Source of the DNA: an uncultured Spirochaetales bacterium | Lineage (GTDB): Bacteria > Spirochaetota > Spirochaetia > Sphaerochaetales > Sphaerochaetaceae | DNA: 38,542 bases | Assembly (NCBI GenBank): GCA_949285785.1 | Contig: CASEAG010000003.1 | Span: forward strand, 1-38,542 | Direction of reading: 5' to 3' | In this document: one piece after another, positions 15,058-23,904 of the stretch | Layout of the letters: each line of letters starts with the position of its first letter | How positions within the stretch are numbered: position 1 is the first letter of the stretch | Translations under genes and position numbers: made by a program | The notes under the pieces: model-generated | What the model was told of the DNA's origin: nothing | The model's input: the letters and a program-made list of their open reading frames with translations, nothing else | Databases searched by the model: none

Positions 15058-16193
15058 AGATACTGCTTGTACTTGATCAGTTCGACGGTGCAAACAACGG
15101 AAACACGAACTCCGCAAGGAGACTGAGGGATACATTGATCAGACACGGCCACGAGGTGCGTGTCGCCGCCCAAGGCGAGTCCAGAGAAGGGGAGAAGTAC
15201 GGCTTCCCTCTCTACCATCTGCCTGTCTTCGACAAGCTCGTCACGGCACAGGGCTTCACGTTCGCAAGCCGCGACGATAAGACGATGAAGGAGGCCGTCG
15301 CATGGGCCGATGTCATCCACGTCATGATGCCGTTCGCGCTCAGCAGAAGCGCCGTCTTCGAGGCCAGAAGACAGGGCAAGCCCGTGACAGGCGCCTTCCA
15401 TGTACAGCCGGAGAACATCTGGTATTCGGTCCATCTGGGCAACTTCAAGCCGATCATCGACTTCACCTATTTCGGCTTCAGGAAGTACATCTTCCAGTAT
15501 CTGCATCACATCCACTGCCCGAGCAACATGATCCGCAGCCAGCTGGAGAAGCACAGGTACAAGGCCGACTTCAGGGTCATCAGCAATGGCATAGAACCCG
15601 ACATCGTTTATCACAAGAACCCCAAGGATCCCGAGTTCGAGGGCAAGATTCTCATAGTCATGAGCGGTCGCTATTCCGGAGAGAAGAGACAGGACGTCCT
15701 CATCGACGCCGTGAAGAAGTCCAAGTACAAGGATAGGATCGTCCTATACCTTGCAGGTCAGGGACCGATGAAGGCCCATTACGAGAAGCTGTGCGCGGAT
15801 CTGCCCAACAAGGCCGTGATGAAGTTCCTCACGAAGGCCGAACTGCAGAGGCTCTTCGGCATGGCGGATCTTTATGTCCATACCTCGGATGCCGAGATCG
15901 AGGCGATGGGCTGCATGGAGGCCTTTGCATCCGGTCTCGTGCCCGTGATCTCGAACAGCACGAACCGCTCGGCCACTCCGCAGTTCGCGCTCGACGAGCG
16001 CAGTCTCTTCAAGCCCGGAGACAGCAGCGATCTGGCAGAGAAGATCGACTGGTGGATCGAGCACGAGGATGAGCGCAAGCGCATGGAGCATCTGTACGCC
16101 GAGGAGGCCGACAGGTTCCGTCTGGACGACTGCGTCGACAAGATGGAGCAGATGTTCCGCGACGAGATCGCGAGGGTCGCGGCACAAGGCTGA
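15054..16193 (+). CDS. GT4-family glycosyltransferase
   Basis: The 379-residue protein is a GT-B retaining glycosyltransferase. The N-terminal domain begins MKILLVLDQFDGANNGNTNSARRL, and the C-terminal nucleotide-sugar domain has VMSGRYSGEKRQDVLIDA and the E-x7-E motif in EIEAMGCMEAFASGLVPVI. Several residues (HVMMPFALSRSA, FHVQPENI) resemble diacylglycerol glucosyltransferases that build membrane glycolipids, a plausible role in a spirochaete; the acceptor is not proven. It overlaps the upstream exported-protein gene by four bases and ends in front of a strong terminator. Confidence 0.8.
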   Translation: MKILLVLDQFDGANNGNTNSARRLRDTLIRHGHEVRVAAQGESREGEKYGFPLYHLPVFDKLVTAQGFTFASRDDKTMKEAVAWADVIHVMMPFALSRSAVFEARRQGKPVTGAFHVQPENIWYSVHLGNFKPIIDFTYFGFRKYIFQYLHHIHCPSNMIRSQLEKHRYKADFRVISNGIEPDIVYHKNPKDPEFEGKILIVMSGRYSGEKRQDVLIDAVKKSKYKDRIVLYLAGQGPMKAHYEKLCADLPNKAVMKFLTKAELQRLFGMADLYVHTSDAEIEAMGCMEAFASGLVPVISNSTNRSATPQFALDERSLFKPGDSSDLAEKIDWWIEHEDERKRMEHLYAEEADRFRLDDCVDKMEQMFRDEIARVAAQG

Positions 16194-16222
16194 AAAACAG
16201 ATGCCATCATGCAATGTATGAA

Positions 16223-16265
16223 GAAAGGCGATGTACCCGTGCAGGTGACCATCGCCTTTCTCTTT
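16223..16265. terminator. Bidirectional intrinsic terminator
   Basis: GAAAGGCGATG (16223-16233) pairs perfectly with CATCGCCTTTC (16250-16260) as an 11-bp stem. It is followed on the plus strand by TCTTTCTC and on the minus strand by TTCATAC. It separates the glycosyltransferase gene from the convergent U32 gene. Confidence 0.8.
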
Positions 16266-16266
16266 C

Positions 16267-17496
16267 TCAGTTGATCGTCTTGATCTTCGATTCGCTTCTG
16301 ATGATGTAGCCGCGTCTGATCGGTTTGTCCGTCTTGAGGAAGCCGACCTTTCCATGGTCAAGCTTCTCAAGAGGGTTTCCATCCGCGTCCACCAGGGTGA
16401 AGCCATCGTCCTCGATCCTGTATACGTCGCTGCCGATGTATTCCACGGGAGTGCCGGTACGGATCTGGTTCTTCACGTCGACCTCCCATAGCCCGTCCCC
16501 GACCTGGCGGCCGACAGAGCCGAGGAAAATGTACTCCCTCCTGTAGCCGTAGCTAGTTGGGCGGTCGATGTCGTTCACATCCACCGCATCATGGCCGTAG
16601 AAGAACCCCGTGGAGTATTCCCTGTGGGAAACGTTGAACAGATCGTCCCTGTACAGCTTCCAGTCGGCAGCCCCGTCCAGGGCCTTCCTGTAGGCCCTCG
16701 TCACCAGCGCTATATAGTAGATGGACTTCATCCTGCCTTCGATCTTGAGCGAGGAAAGCCCTGCATCGACCAGATCGTCCAGATGGTCGATCATGCAAAG
16801 GTCCTTGGATGAGAGGATCGTCGTGTAGCCATCGCTCTCCTCTATGGGGTAGTAGACGCCGGGCCGCTCCTCCTCCTCGAGCGCATAGTGCATCCTGTAG
16901 TTCCAGCGGCAGGTATGGGAGCAGTCGCCCTGGTTGCCGCTGCGTCCGGCGAGGAAGCTGGACAGCAGACAGCGACCCGAGTAGCTCATGCACATCGCAC
17001 CATGGACGAAGGCCTCGAGCTCGAGCTCGGGGACGGCGTCCTTGATTCTGCGTATGTCGTCAAGCGTCGCCTCACGGCCCAGTATGACCCTTTTGAAACC
17101 CATGTCATGATAGACCTTGGCCGCGCGGCTGTTGATGCAGCTGGCCTGGGTGGACAGGTGCAGCTCCTTGTCGGGAAGATACCTTTGGAACAGGGGGACC
17201 AGTCCCAGGTCCGAGATTATGAAGGCGTCGAAGGGGCTGTCCGCCAGAGTCGGCAGCAGGTCCTCCACATCGCGTATCTGGCTCTCGCTGAAGAGGATGT
17301 TCATGGTGCAGTACAGCCTTCTGCCGTACTGCTCCTTGATCCTCTTCACCTCCTCGAGCTGGTCGGATGTGAAGTTGTCCGCGTTCTTCCTCAGCGAATA
17401 GGACGTGAGGCCCATGTAGGCCGCATCCGCACCGAAGTCGAATGCGGTCACGAGCTTTTCCATGTTGCCGGCAGGGGCCAGGAGTTCGATCGGCAT
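16267..17496 (-). CDS. Peptidase U32 family protein (TrhP/YegQ-like tRNA hydroxylation protein)
   Basis: The 409-residue protein starts MPIELLAPAGNMEKLVTAF, the U32 N-terminal signature. It carries a Cys cluster, MCMSYSGRCLL followed by GDCSHTCRW, that in TrhP binds an Fe-S cluster. TrhP is needed with prephenate for 5-hydroxyuridine at tRNA position 34; other U32 members (UbiU/UbiV, RlhA) have different partners and shorter or longer C termini. The C-terminal beta-barrel region (YIFLGSVGRQV...GTPVEYIG) fits TrhP. It lies 11 bases after lon, so they form an operon. Confidence 0.85.
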   Translation of the reverse strand: MPIELLAPAGNMEKLVTAFDFGADAAYMGLTSYSLRKNADNFTSDQLEEVKRIKEQYGRRLYCTMNILFSESQIRDVEDLLPTLADSPFDAFIISDLGLVPLFQRYLPDKELHLSTQASCINSRAAKVYHDMGFKRVILGREATLDDIRRIKDAVPELELEAFVHGAMCMSYSGRCLLSSFLAGRSGNQGDCSHTCRWNYRMHYALEEEERPGVYYPIEESDGYTTILSSKDLCMIDHLDDLVDAGLSSLKIEGRMKSIYYIALVTRAYRKALDGAADWKLYRDDLFNVSHREYSTGFFYGHDAVDVNDIDRPTSYGYRREYIFLGSVGRQVGDGLWEVDVKNQIRTGTPVEYIGSDVYRIEDDGFTLVDADGNPLEKLDHGKVGFLKTDKPIRRGYIIRSESKIKTIN

Positions 17497-17507
17497 GGCA
17501 GGACTCC

Positions 17508-19994
17508 TCAGGCGAGGACCGAACGGAGGTCCTCGACCAGCCTTGCATAGCTGTCGCCCTGTCCGGCCTTGGCTTCTGCGGCCTTCCTCTCAAGCGCCGC
17601 CTTGTACTCATCCTCGCTCATCAGGACGGTCTTGTCGGTGGGGAAGGCAAGGCGTATGACCTCGTCCATCTCGCCAACGGGATGGAACGTGACGCCTTCC
17701 TTCACATCATCGGTCAGCTCGTCCATGTCGCGCCTGTTGCGCTCGGGGATGATTATGTCCTTCACGCCGTTGCGCTTGGCGGCAAGCACCTTCTCCCTGA
17801 GGCCTCCGATCGGCATGACCTTCCCGGTGAGCGTCAGCTCTCCTGTCATGGCCAGATGGTCCTTGATGACCTGTCCTGTAAGAAGCGAATAGAGGGCGCA
17901 TGTGAGCGTGATGCCTGCAGACGGCCCGTCCTTCGGCGTCGCGCCTTCAGGCACGTGCAGGTGCACGTTGTTCTGCTCGAACCAGCCACGGTCGATCCCC
18001 CGTCTCTCGGCGGTCCTCTTGAGGTATGTCCAGGCGATGGACACGGACTCCTTCATGACGTCGCCAAGCTGGCCCGTGATCTTCAGCTCGCCCTTGCCGG
18101 GGTAGTTCTCCGCCTCGATCAGGAGGGTGTCGCCACCCATGCTGGTCCAGGCCAGGCCCAGGGCGGTGCCGACCTTGTCGGCCCGGATGATGTCGTCCTC
18201 CGGGAACACCGGCTTGCCCAGGTACTTCTCGATAAGGGCCTGGTCGACCACGACGGGCTTCTCCTTGTCGGGGTTCTCCAGCATCTCCAGGAGAATCTTC
18301 CTGTTGATCTTGTCCAGGCTCTTCTCGAGGTTCCTGACTCCGGCCTCGCGGGCGTACTGGTTTGCTATGGATAGCAGGGCCTTGGAGGAGTACTTGACGT
18401 CCCCCTTGTCGATGCCTGTGCGCTCATAGCTCTTGGGCAGCAGGTACTTTCTGGCGATGTTGAGCTTCTCGTTCGACGTGTAGCCTGACAGTTCGATGAC
18501 CTCCATCCTGTCCAGAAGCGGGCCTGGAATCGTCTCCAGCGTGTTCGCGGTGACGATGAACAGGACCTGCGACACGTCGAACGGGATGTCGAGATAACGG
18601 TCGCGGAACTCCTTGTTCTGCTCGCTGTCCAGAGCCTCGAGAAGGGCGGATGCCGGATCCCCGTTGTAGCTCTGGCCCATCTTGTCTATCTCGTCGATCA
18701 GGAACACGGGGCTCTTGGTCTTGACGATCTTCAGGCCCTGGATGATCTTGCCGGGCAGTGCGCCGACATAGGTCCTCCTGTGGCCCTTGATCTCGGCTTC
18801 GTCCTTCATTCCTCCCACGGAGAAGCGGTAGTACTTCTTTCCAAGCGCCCTGGCGATGGAGCGGCCCACGCTGGTCTTTCCGACTCCGGGAGGTCCAACC
18901 AGGCAGAGGATGGCACCCTTTGTGTCCTGCTTCTTCTTGCGGATGGCGAGGAACTCCAGGATCCTCTCCTTGACCTCCTTCATTCCGTAGTGGTCCTTCT
19001 CCAGGATTCTGCGGGCCTTCTGGATGTCGAAGTCCTTGAAGCCCTCGTCCTTCCAAGGGAGGGCGACTATTGTCTGCAGATAGTTCAGACTGGTGGAGTA
19101 GTCCGGGGAATTGGGCTCGAGACTGGTGAAGTGGGCGAACTCGTTCTCGACGGTCTCCTTGGCCTCGCCCTCCAGGCCAAGCGCCTTCAGTTCCTCGCGC
19201 AGCTTATCGACCATGTTGACGCTCTTGCCGTCAAGTCCCAGCTGCTTCTGGATCTGCTTCATCTCCTCGCGCAGGAAGTAGTCCCTCTGGTTCTTCTCAA
19301 GCCTCTTGTTGATCGTGGTCTGGATGTCGGCCTGGATCTCTGCTATGCGCCTCTCCTGGGAGATGTAGAAGAGAACCTCCTCGATCCTCTTCCTGACATC
19401 CAGGGTCTCGAGGATTTTCTGCAGCTTCTCGCCCTCGATCGGCAGAATCGAGGCGACATAGTCGGCGAAGCGTCCAGGGTTCTCGATGTTGACCATGTTC
19501 AGCCTGTTCTCGTCGGTGAACATCGGCGTCTTGGCGTTGATCTTCGTGAACTCGTTGTTCAGGTTCCTCACCCAGGCCTTGAGCTGGTCGTTGTCGTCGA
19601 CCTTGTCCTCCAGGTAGGTGACCCTCGCGGCCGTGTAGCTGGTGGTGCTGAAGAAGCTCTCCACCCTGAAGCGCGAGAGCGTCGAGACGAAGATGTTCAG
19701 TCCGCCGTCTGGCATCTTGAGCGTCTTGAGTATCTTGCACGACGTACCCACAGGGTAGAACCTGTCGGCGGCGTTGACGAACGATTCGTTCTCCTTGTGC
19801 GGCTTCTCGAGGATGGCACCGAAGATGCCTCCCTTCATGAGTGCCTGGTTGACTATCGTGATGTCGTTCTCGCCTGTGATGTACAGCGGGGCGAACATGC
19901 CGGGAAACAGCGGCTTCGTGCCAAGCGGTAGAATCAGGAGGTTGAACGGGAGCTCACCCGGCTCCTCGATCGTGAATGTATTGTCGTTTTCCAT
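17508..19994 (-). CDS. lon: ATP-dependent Lon protease
   Basis: The 828-residue protein is full-length LonA: an N-terminal substrate-binding domain (LPLGTKPLFPGMFAPLYI), a coiled-coil linker, the AAA+ domain with Walker A GPPGVGKT at 367-374 and Walker B VFLIDEIDKM, and the protease domain with the Ser-Lys dyad S692 (KDGPSAG) and K735. It degrades misfolded and regulatory proteins in the cytoplasm. AGAGAGG lies before the ATG. The promoter is discussed separately. Lon and the U32 gene downstream are close enough to be cotranscribed. Confidence 0.96.
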   Translation of the reverse strand: MENDNTFTIEEPGELPFNLLILPLGTKPLFPGMFAPLYITGENDITIVNQALMKGGIFGAILEKPHKENESFVNAADRFYPVGTSCKILKTLKMPDGGLNIFVSTLSRFRVESFFSTTSYTAARVTYLEDKVDDNDQLKAWVRNLNNEFTKINAKTPMFTDENRLNMVNIENPGRFADYVASILPIEGEKLQKILETLDVRKRIEEVLFYISQERRIAEIQADIQTTINKRLEKNQRDYFLREEMKQIQKQLGLDGKSVNMVDKLREELKALGLEGEAKETVENEFAHFTSLEPNSPDYSTSLNYLQTIVALPWKDEGFKDFDIQKARRILEKDHYGMKEVKERILEFLAIRKKKQDTKGAILCLVGPPGVGKTSVGRSIARALGKKYYRFSVGGMKDEAEIKGHRRTYVGALPGKIIQGLKIVKTKSPVFLIDEIDKMGQSYNGDPASALLEALDSEQNKEFRDRYLDIPFDVSQVLFIVTANTLETIPGPLLDRMEVIELSGYTSNEKLNIARKYLLPKSYERTGIDKGDVKYSSKALLSIANQYAREAGVRNLEKSLDKINRKILLEMLENPDKEKPVVVDQALIEKYLGKPVFPEDDIIRADKVGTALGLAWTSMGGDTLLIEAENYPGKGELKITGQLGDVMKESVSIAWTYLKRTAERRGIDRGWFEQNNVHLHVPEGATPKDGPSAGITLTCALYSLLTGQVIKDHLAMTGELTLTGKVMPIGGLREKVLAAKRNGVKDIIIPERNRRDMDELTDDVKEGVTFHPVGEMDEVIRLAFPTDKTVLMSEDEYKAALERKAAEAKAGQGDSYARLVEDLRSVLA

Positions 19995-20011
19995 AAGTTA
20001 TGTTCCTCTCT

Positions 20012-20039
20012 CTTATATGCCCAACAAAAGATAAGTGAA
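20012..20039 (-). promoter_or_regulatory. lon: Candidate lon promoter
   Basis: On the minus strand, TTCACT (20034-20039), a 16-base spacer and TATAAG (20012-20017). The -35 is weak. No CIRCE element was seen. Confidence 0.35.
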
Positions 20040-20328
20040 AAAGGGGAAATAGGAAAGGCGTAATGAACAATGACTTCGTGGGGTGACATCTCCAGCCTTA
20101 GAACGATTCTCATCTTCTGTGCAGGAACTCCGGTTGTCGTTTCGGCATCCCATGTTTTTGCGGATGGATAGCCGATGTTTTGCAGATGAATATCAAAACG
20201 TGCACAATCGAAGTGAGGAGGACGGTGATTGCCGGATACGCGGCATCTGATGGGGTACGCTCCTGATGCATCGACTGCTTTTCACCAGGTAGTGGAACAG
20301 GTCGTTCGAAAAGGTTGCATCTTTCGAG
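20040..20328. other. Non-coding gap between lon and the AcnX genes
   Basis: The stretch has no reading frame with a credible start and ribosome-binding site and is locally richer in A/T than the flanking genes. The one longer frame, on the minus strand, runs into the AcnX coding region and is antisense. Apart from the flanking promoters I see nothing in it. Confidence 0.5.
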
Positions 20329-20358
20329 TTCATCACATCCACCGGTACGTGCTATCAT
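20329..20358 (+). promoter_or_regulatory. Candidate promoter of the AcnX operon
   Basis: TTCATC (20329-20334), an 18-base spacer and TATCAT (20353-20358), 24 bases upstream of ATG 20383. Confidence 0.35.
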
Positions 20359-20382
20359 GCCATCAGGAGATGACAACAAGCC

Positions 20383-21651
20383 ATGGAACTCACCAAGAGA
20401 CAACAGGACATCCTCGATGGAAAAGAGGGGGATGTGAAGGCGAAGGTCATGAAGACCCTCGTCATGTATGGAGAGACGTTCGGCTCGACCAGGATGGTCG
20501 ACATCACCGGAAGGTACGGACATCTGGTGACCAGCTTCGGACTGTCGGTCATGAAGCCCGTATACGATCTCATGGACACGCTCATAGACGCCGGTGCCGT
20601 CTCGAGCCAGAAGTTCTCGGTCGATCCGAGGCCGCTCGAGTCGTGCGTACCTGCCAATCTGATACAGAAGATCTTCTTCCGTGTCATGTACTCCAAGCAG
20701 GACGACTATGACAGGCAGCTGAAGAGGCTGGGCATCATGAGCGACGATGCATACACCTGCACCTGCTACATGGACGAGGTCGGCAACACTCCGAAGGAAG
20801 GTGACATCCTGTCCTGGGCGGAGAGCTCGGCCGTCGTGTATGCCAACAGCATCCTGGGTGCCAGATGCAACCGCAACAGCGGCATCCTGGACCTCTTCGG
20901 TTCAATCGTCGGCTGTGTGCCGTACTTCGGCCTTCTCACCGACGATGGCAGGAAGGCCGATTGGCTGATAGAGGTCAGGACGACGAAGAGGCCGGAGGCC
21001 CAGCTGCTCGGCTCTGCAATCGGCATGAAGGTCATGGAGGCCGTGCCATACGTCATCGGCATGGACAGGTGGTTCACAGGTCTCGACGACGAGGCGAAGG
21101 CCTACTTCAAGGACTTCGGAGCCGCCACGGCATCGAACGGTGCCGTGGGTCTGTACCACATCGAGAACCTCACGCCGGAGGCGGTGAAGCAGGGCAGGAG
21201 CCTGCTGAGGGAGGGCTACAGGACCTTCGTCATAGACGATGCTGTGCTGGAGGAGACCGAAAAGAACTATCCGATGATCTGGAAGGATGCATCGGCAAGG
21301 CCGAAGCTCGCCTTCATCGGCTGTCCGCATCTGTCACCGGCGCAGCTCGAGTCTTGGAGCGACAGAATCGACTCGGCACTTTGTGAAAGAGGGCTGAAGA
21401 AGGTCGCGGTGCCTGTAGTCATGACGGCGGCACCTGCCGTGATGGAGGCCTTCAAGAAGACGGACAGGGCCCGTCGACTGCTTTCACAGGGCGTCATTCT
21501 AAGCCACATCTGTCCGCTGATGTACATGAACAACCCGCAGTGCGCATCGATGCCTGTGATCACATGCTCGAACAAGCTGAGGACATACACCTCTGCGCGC
21601 TACTACAAGGAGGACGATCTGCTCAGGATCGTCACGGGAGGTGAGAGATGA
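20383..21651 (+). CDS. Aconitase X catalytic (large) subunit, DUF521
   Basis: The 422-residue protein matches the AcnX catalytic domain, with an N terminus LTKRQQDILDGKEGDVKAKVMKT and the core SWAESSAVVYANSILGARCNRNSG. AcnX proteins are Fe-S dehydratases; characterised members are cis-3-hydroxy-L-proline dehydratase in bacteria and phosphomevalonate dehydratase in archaea. Candidate cluster cysteines lie in YTCTCYM, GARCNRN and the C-terminal ICPLMYMNNPQCASMPVITC. The substrate-loop region, usually a PTTLN-like stretch, reads VSSQKFSVDPRP here, so the substrate cannot be assigned. AGGAG lies 13 bases before the ATG. The stop overlaps the small-subunit ATG (four bases). Confidence 0.85.
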   Translation: MELTKRQQDILDGKEGDVKAKVMKTLVMYGETFGSTRMVDITGRYGHLVTSFGLSVMKPVYDLMDTLIDAGAVSSQKFSVDPRPLESCVPANLIQKIFFRVMYSKQDDYDRQLKRLGIMSDDAYTCTCYMDEVGNTPKEGDILSWAESSAVVYANSILGARCNRNSGILDLFGSIVGCVPYFGLLTDDGRKADWLIEVRTTKRPEAQLLGSAIGMKVMEAVPYVIGMDRWFTGLDDEAKAYFKDFGAATASNGAVGLYHIENLTPEAVKQGRSLLREGYRTFVIDDAVLEETEKNYPMIWKDASARPKLAFIGCPHLSPAQLESWSDRIDSALCERGLKKVAVPVVMTAAPAVMEAFKKTDRARRLLSQGVILSHICPLMYMNNPQCASMPVITCSNKLRTYTSARYYKEDDLLRIVTGGER

Positions 21652-22097
21652 GTACACGTGTCTTCAAGGGAAGGGTTGTCGTGAAGGGCCGCGTCACGGC
21701 CGAGGCGCTGGTCTCCAAGGGAGGCTTCAACACGCTTGCAAGCTACCAGCATTCGCTGATGTTCGGCGACAAGAGCGGAAAGTGCTCCGACCAGAACAAC
21801 GTGGATCTCTACAAGAGGCCGATGGCCGGCAAGGCGCTGTGCATGCCACAGACGATCGGATCGACCACCGGAGGTCTGGTGCTCTACTGCGCATCGGCCA
21901 TGTCGCGTCAGCCGGCATGCCTGCTGTTTGCCAAGGAGATCGATTCTCTTGCCGCCGCAGGGGCGATTCTTGCCGACGTGTGGACCGACAACTCGATGCC
22001 CACCGTGGACGGCCTTGGTGAGGAGTTCCTTTCCTACGTCCAGACCGGCGACAGGATAACGGTCGATGAGGACGGAACGGTCACCGTCGAAAGATGA
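21648..22097 (+). CDS. Aconitase X swivel (small) subunit, DUF126
   Basis: The 149-residue protein is the AcnX swivelling domain encoded separately from the catalytic subunit. It carries the typical GRVVVKGRVTAEALVSKGGF start and the active-site segment CMPQTIGSTTGGLVLYCASA. It closes the active site with the large subunit. The small gene overlaps the large one by four bases (ATGA), so expression is stoichiometrically coupled. A good terminator follows at once. No transporter or regulator is adjacent on this side. Confidence 0.87.
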   Translation: MSTRVFKGRVVVKGRVTAEALVSKGGFNTLASYQHSLMFGDKSGKCSDQNNVDLYKRPMAGKALCMPQTIGSTTGGLVLYCASAMSRQPACLLFAKEIDSLAAAGAILADVWTDNSMPTVDGLGEEFLSYVQTGDRITVDEDGTVTVER

Positions 22098-22120
22098 CAT
22101 CGATCTGGTTCTGATACGTG

Positions 22121-22158
22121 GGGCTTTTGCACGGAAAAGCGTGCAAACAGCCCTTTTG
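22121..22158 (+). terminator. Intrinsic terminator after the AcnX genes
   Basis: GGGCTTTTGCACG (22121-22133) pairs with CGTGCAAACAGCCC (22140-22153), a 13-bp stem with one bulged C and loop GAAAAG, followed by TTTT. Confidence 0.8.
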
Positions 22159-22225
22159 TATTGCACCTGAAGGCTGACGGGCTCGAGTACGGGAAGGATT
22201 TCTCAGAATTAGTGCACAGGATACA

Positions 22226-22254
22226 GAAACGGGGTCGCAACGCGATCCCGTTTC
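22226..22254 (+). promoter_or_regulatory. Hairpin upstream of the transposase promoter
   Basis: GAAACGGGGTCG (22226-22237) pairs with CGATCCCGTTTC (22243-22254) in a 12-bp stem with one G-T pair and loop CAACG. No T run follows. It could fold in read-through RNA from the AcnX side or be a transposase-binding palindrome. Confidence 0.45.
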
Positions 22255-22255
22255 A

Positions 22256-22291
22256 CCTATAATTGCATATGCCAAAAAGAATTATAGGAGG
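22256..22291 (+). promoter_or_regulatory. Transposase promoter and Shine-Dalgarno-masking inverted repeat
   Basis: CCTATAATT (22256-22264) and AATTATAGG (22280-22288) form a perfect 9-bp inverted repeat around 15 bases. The left arm contains a consensus -10 TATAAT (22258-22263); the right arm covers the first three bases of the Shine-Dalgarno AGGAGG (22286-22291), which lies eight bases before ATG 22300. A transcript started by this -10 (near 22270) would lack the left arm. Confidence 0.55.
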
Positions 22292-22299
22292 CACGCATC

Positions 22300-23904
22300 A
22301 TGTGCGAACCACAACTGGATGATACACTCGGAGACGTTCTTGAGCAAGAGTATTTCCCCTTCATGTACGACAGGCGGCTGAAGCTCACCGCACAGGAGAA
22401 GGCGCTCAAGGTGCTGTTCGACGGGCTTGACTACAGCCTGTTCGACGCCTCGCTGTCAAGGGATGCGAAGATACCTCCCCGCAGGATGTGCCTTGCAATC
22501 ATCTACGCCTTCATGAACGGCGTGTACACCTACAGGCCCATGGAGACGTTCTTCCAGAGGAACGCATTCGTCATCTCGCTGTTCGGTCTTGATGCGAGCG
22601 TGGACCATTCGACCATCAGCCGCTTCTTCACGAGGAACCTGGAAGCCTTCCATGGTCTTTTCTACCAGCTGGTCGTCAGGCTTGATGAGCAGGGGGAGCT
22701 TGGCAGGCGTACGGTCTTCCAGGACGGAACGAAGGTCGAGTCAAGAGCGGGCAGGTATACGTTCGAATGGAGGAGCGCATTGGAGAGGAACAGCGACAGA
22801 TGCATCAGGAGGATGGTCGCTCTGCTGCAGATTGCCAAGGGGATGAAGCTCATCGACGATGATGTCGAGATAGGAGAGGACAATGCGGTGTCTCTTCTCC
22901 AGGGGCTTCTCGAGACCCTGTCCATGATGGATCTCGAGCGGGATGCACCACGAGGCAGGGGGCACCGGCTCGACAAGGTGGTGAAGCTGGAGGAGAGGGC
23001 AAAGGAGGAGATGGCGAAGCTGGTCGGGATGGACAATGCCATCGCCGGCATCGGCGACGGGAGGAGGAGCTGGTCGAAGACCGACAACGATGCGACCTTC
23101 ATGAGGATGAAGGACGACCGCATGAGGAACGGGCAGCTCAAGCCGGCCTACAACATCCAGAACGCGGTCGATTCCGGCTATGTCATCGCATGCATCGCCA
23201 GCAGTGACCGCAACGACTACGACACCATGGAGCCGATGCTCAGGGAGATCGAGGAGAACCTCCCATGGTCGTATCCCCAGTACTGTGCAGACAGCGGATA
23301 CGACAGCCTCGGGAACCATGTGCTCCTCGAGCAGAAGGGGATCGAGGACTTCATCAAGCCCCAGGACTGGGAGATCGGAATGAGGAGGCAGTACATCAAC
23401 GACATCGGCCGCTACCAGAACATGAAGTACGATGAACGGAAGGACGAATTCACATGTGCAAACGGCAGGAGACTGGTCTTCGTCAAGGCCACGGACAACA
23501 GGGAGCACGGCACCGTCTCAAGACACTATGCATGCAGGCGGGGATGCGTCACATGTCCGCTTCGCAGGCAGTGCATGAAGACGAGCAGGAAGAAGTACAA
23601 GGAGTTCTCCGTCGTCATGGAGCACTGGCAGTACAACAAGGGCTGCCACGAGAGGCTCAGGTCGGACAGGGGCATCGAGGTGAGGCTGAACCGCTCGATC
23701 ATGGTCGAGGGCAGTTTCGCCCAGATGAAGAGCAACATGGGATTCGACCGCTTCAGGCACTTCTCGCAGAAGAAGATACTGACCATCTGGATGCTGCTTG
23801 CGATGGCGATGAACACTCTCCACTTCGCATCCAGACGCTTTGGACAGACCGTCTCCATTTCTCCACAATGGTTCTCCCCTCCGCCGGAAGACGCCTCGGC
23901 CTGA
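22300..23904 (+). CDS. IS1182-family transposase
   Basis: The 534-residue protein has the IS1182 layout: an N-terminal DUF772-type domain (ISRFFTRNLEAF), then the DDE nuclease with D in FQDGTKVES, D in YCADSGYDS and E in MVEGSFAQMKSNMGF. A Cys-rich insertion (ACRRGCVTCPLRRQC) precedes the last motif. The frame is intact with all three acidic residues, so the enzyme may be active. AGGAGG lies eight bases before ATG 22300. Base composition is like the chromosome, so the element is at home in this genus or long resident. Confidence 0.93.
   Translation: MCEPQLDDTLGDVLEQEYFPFMYDRRLKLTAQEKALKVLFDGLDYSLFDASLSRDAKIPPRRMCLAIIYAFMNGVYTYRPMETFFQRNAFVISLFGLDASVDHSTISRFFTRNLEAFHGLFYQLVVRLDEQGELGRRTVFQDGTKVESRAGRYTFEWRSALERNSDRCIRRMVALLQIAKGMKLIDDDVEIGEDNAVSLLQGLLETLSMMDLERDAPRGRGHRLDKVVKLEERAKEEMAKLVGMDNAIAGIGDGRRSWSKTDNDATFMRMKDDRMRNGQLKPAYNIQNAVDSGYVIACIASSDRNDYDTMEPMLREIEENLPWSYPQYCADSGYDSLGNHVLLEQKGIEDFIKPQDWEIGMRRQYINDIGRYQNMKYDERKDEFTCANGRRLVFVKATDNREHGTVSRHYACRRGCVTCPLRRQCMKTSRKKYKEFSVVMEHWQYNKGCHERLRSDRGIEVRLNRSIMVEGSFAQMKSNMGFDRFRHFSQKKILTIWMLLAMAMNTLHFASRRFGQTVSISPQWFSPPPEDASA

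Noticed and set aside
18780-19931. 383-residue plus-strand frame opposite lon
   Set aside because: It is fully inside lon on the other strand, Leu/Val/Asp-rich and without motifs, as expected for an antisense shadow.
20012-20039. Heat-shock (sigma-32 or CIRCE) control of lon
   Set aside because: Neither a CIRCE inverted repeat nor a convincing sigma-32 consensus is present; only a weak sigma-70-type match is seen.
20110-20523. 137-residue minus-strand frame between lon and AcnX
   Set aside because: It covers the AcnX start on the opposite strand, lacks a ribosome site and has no domain.
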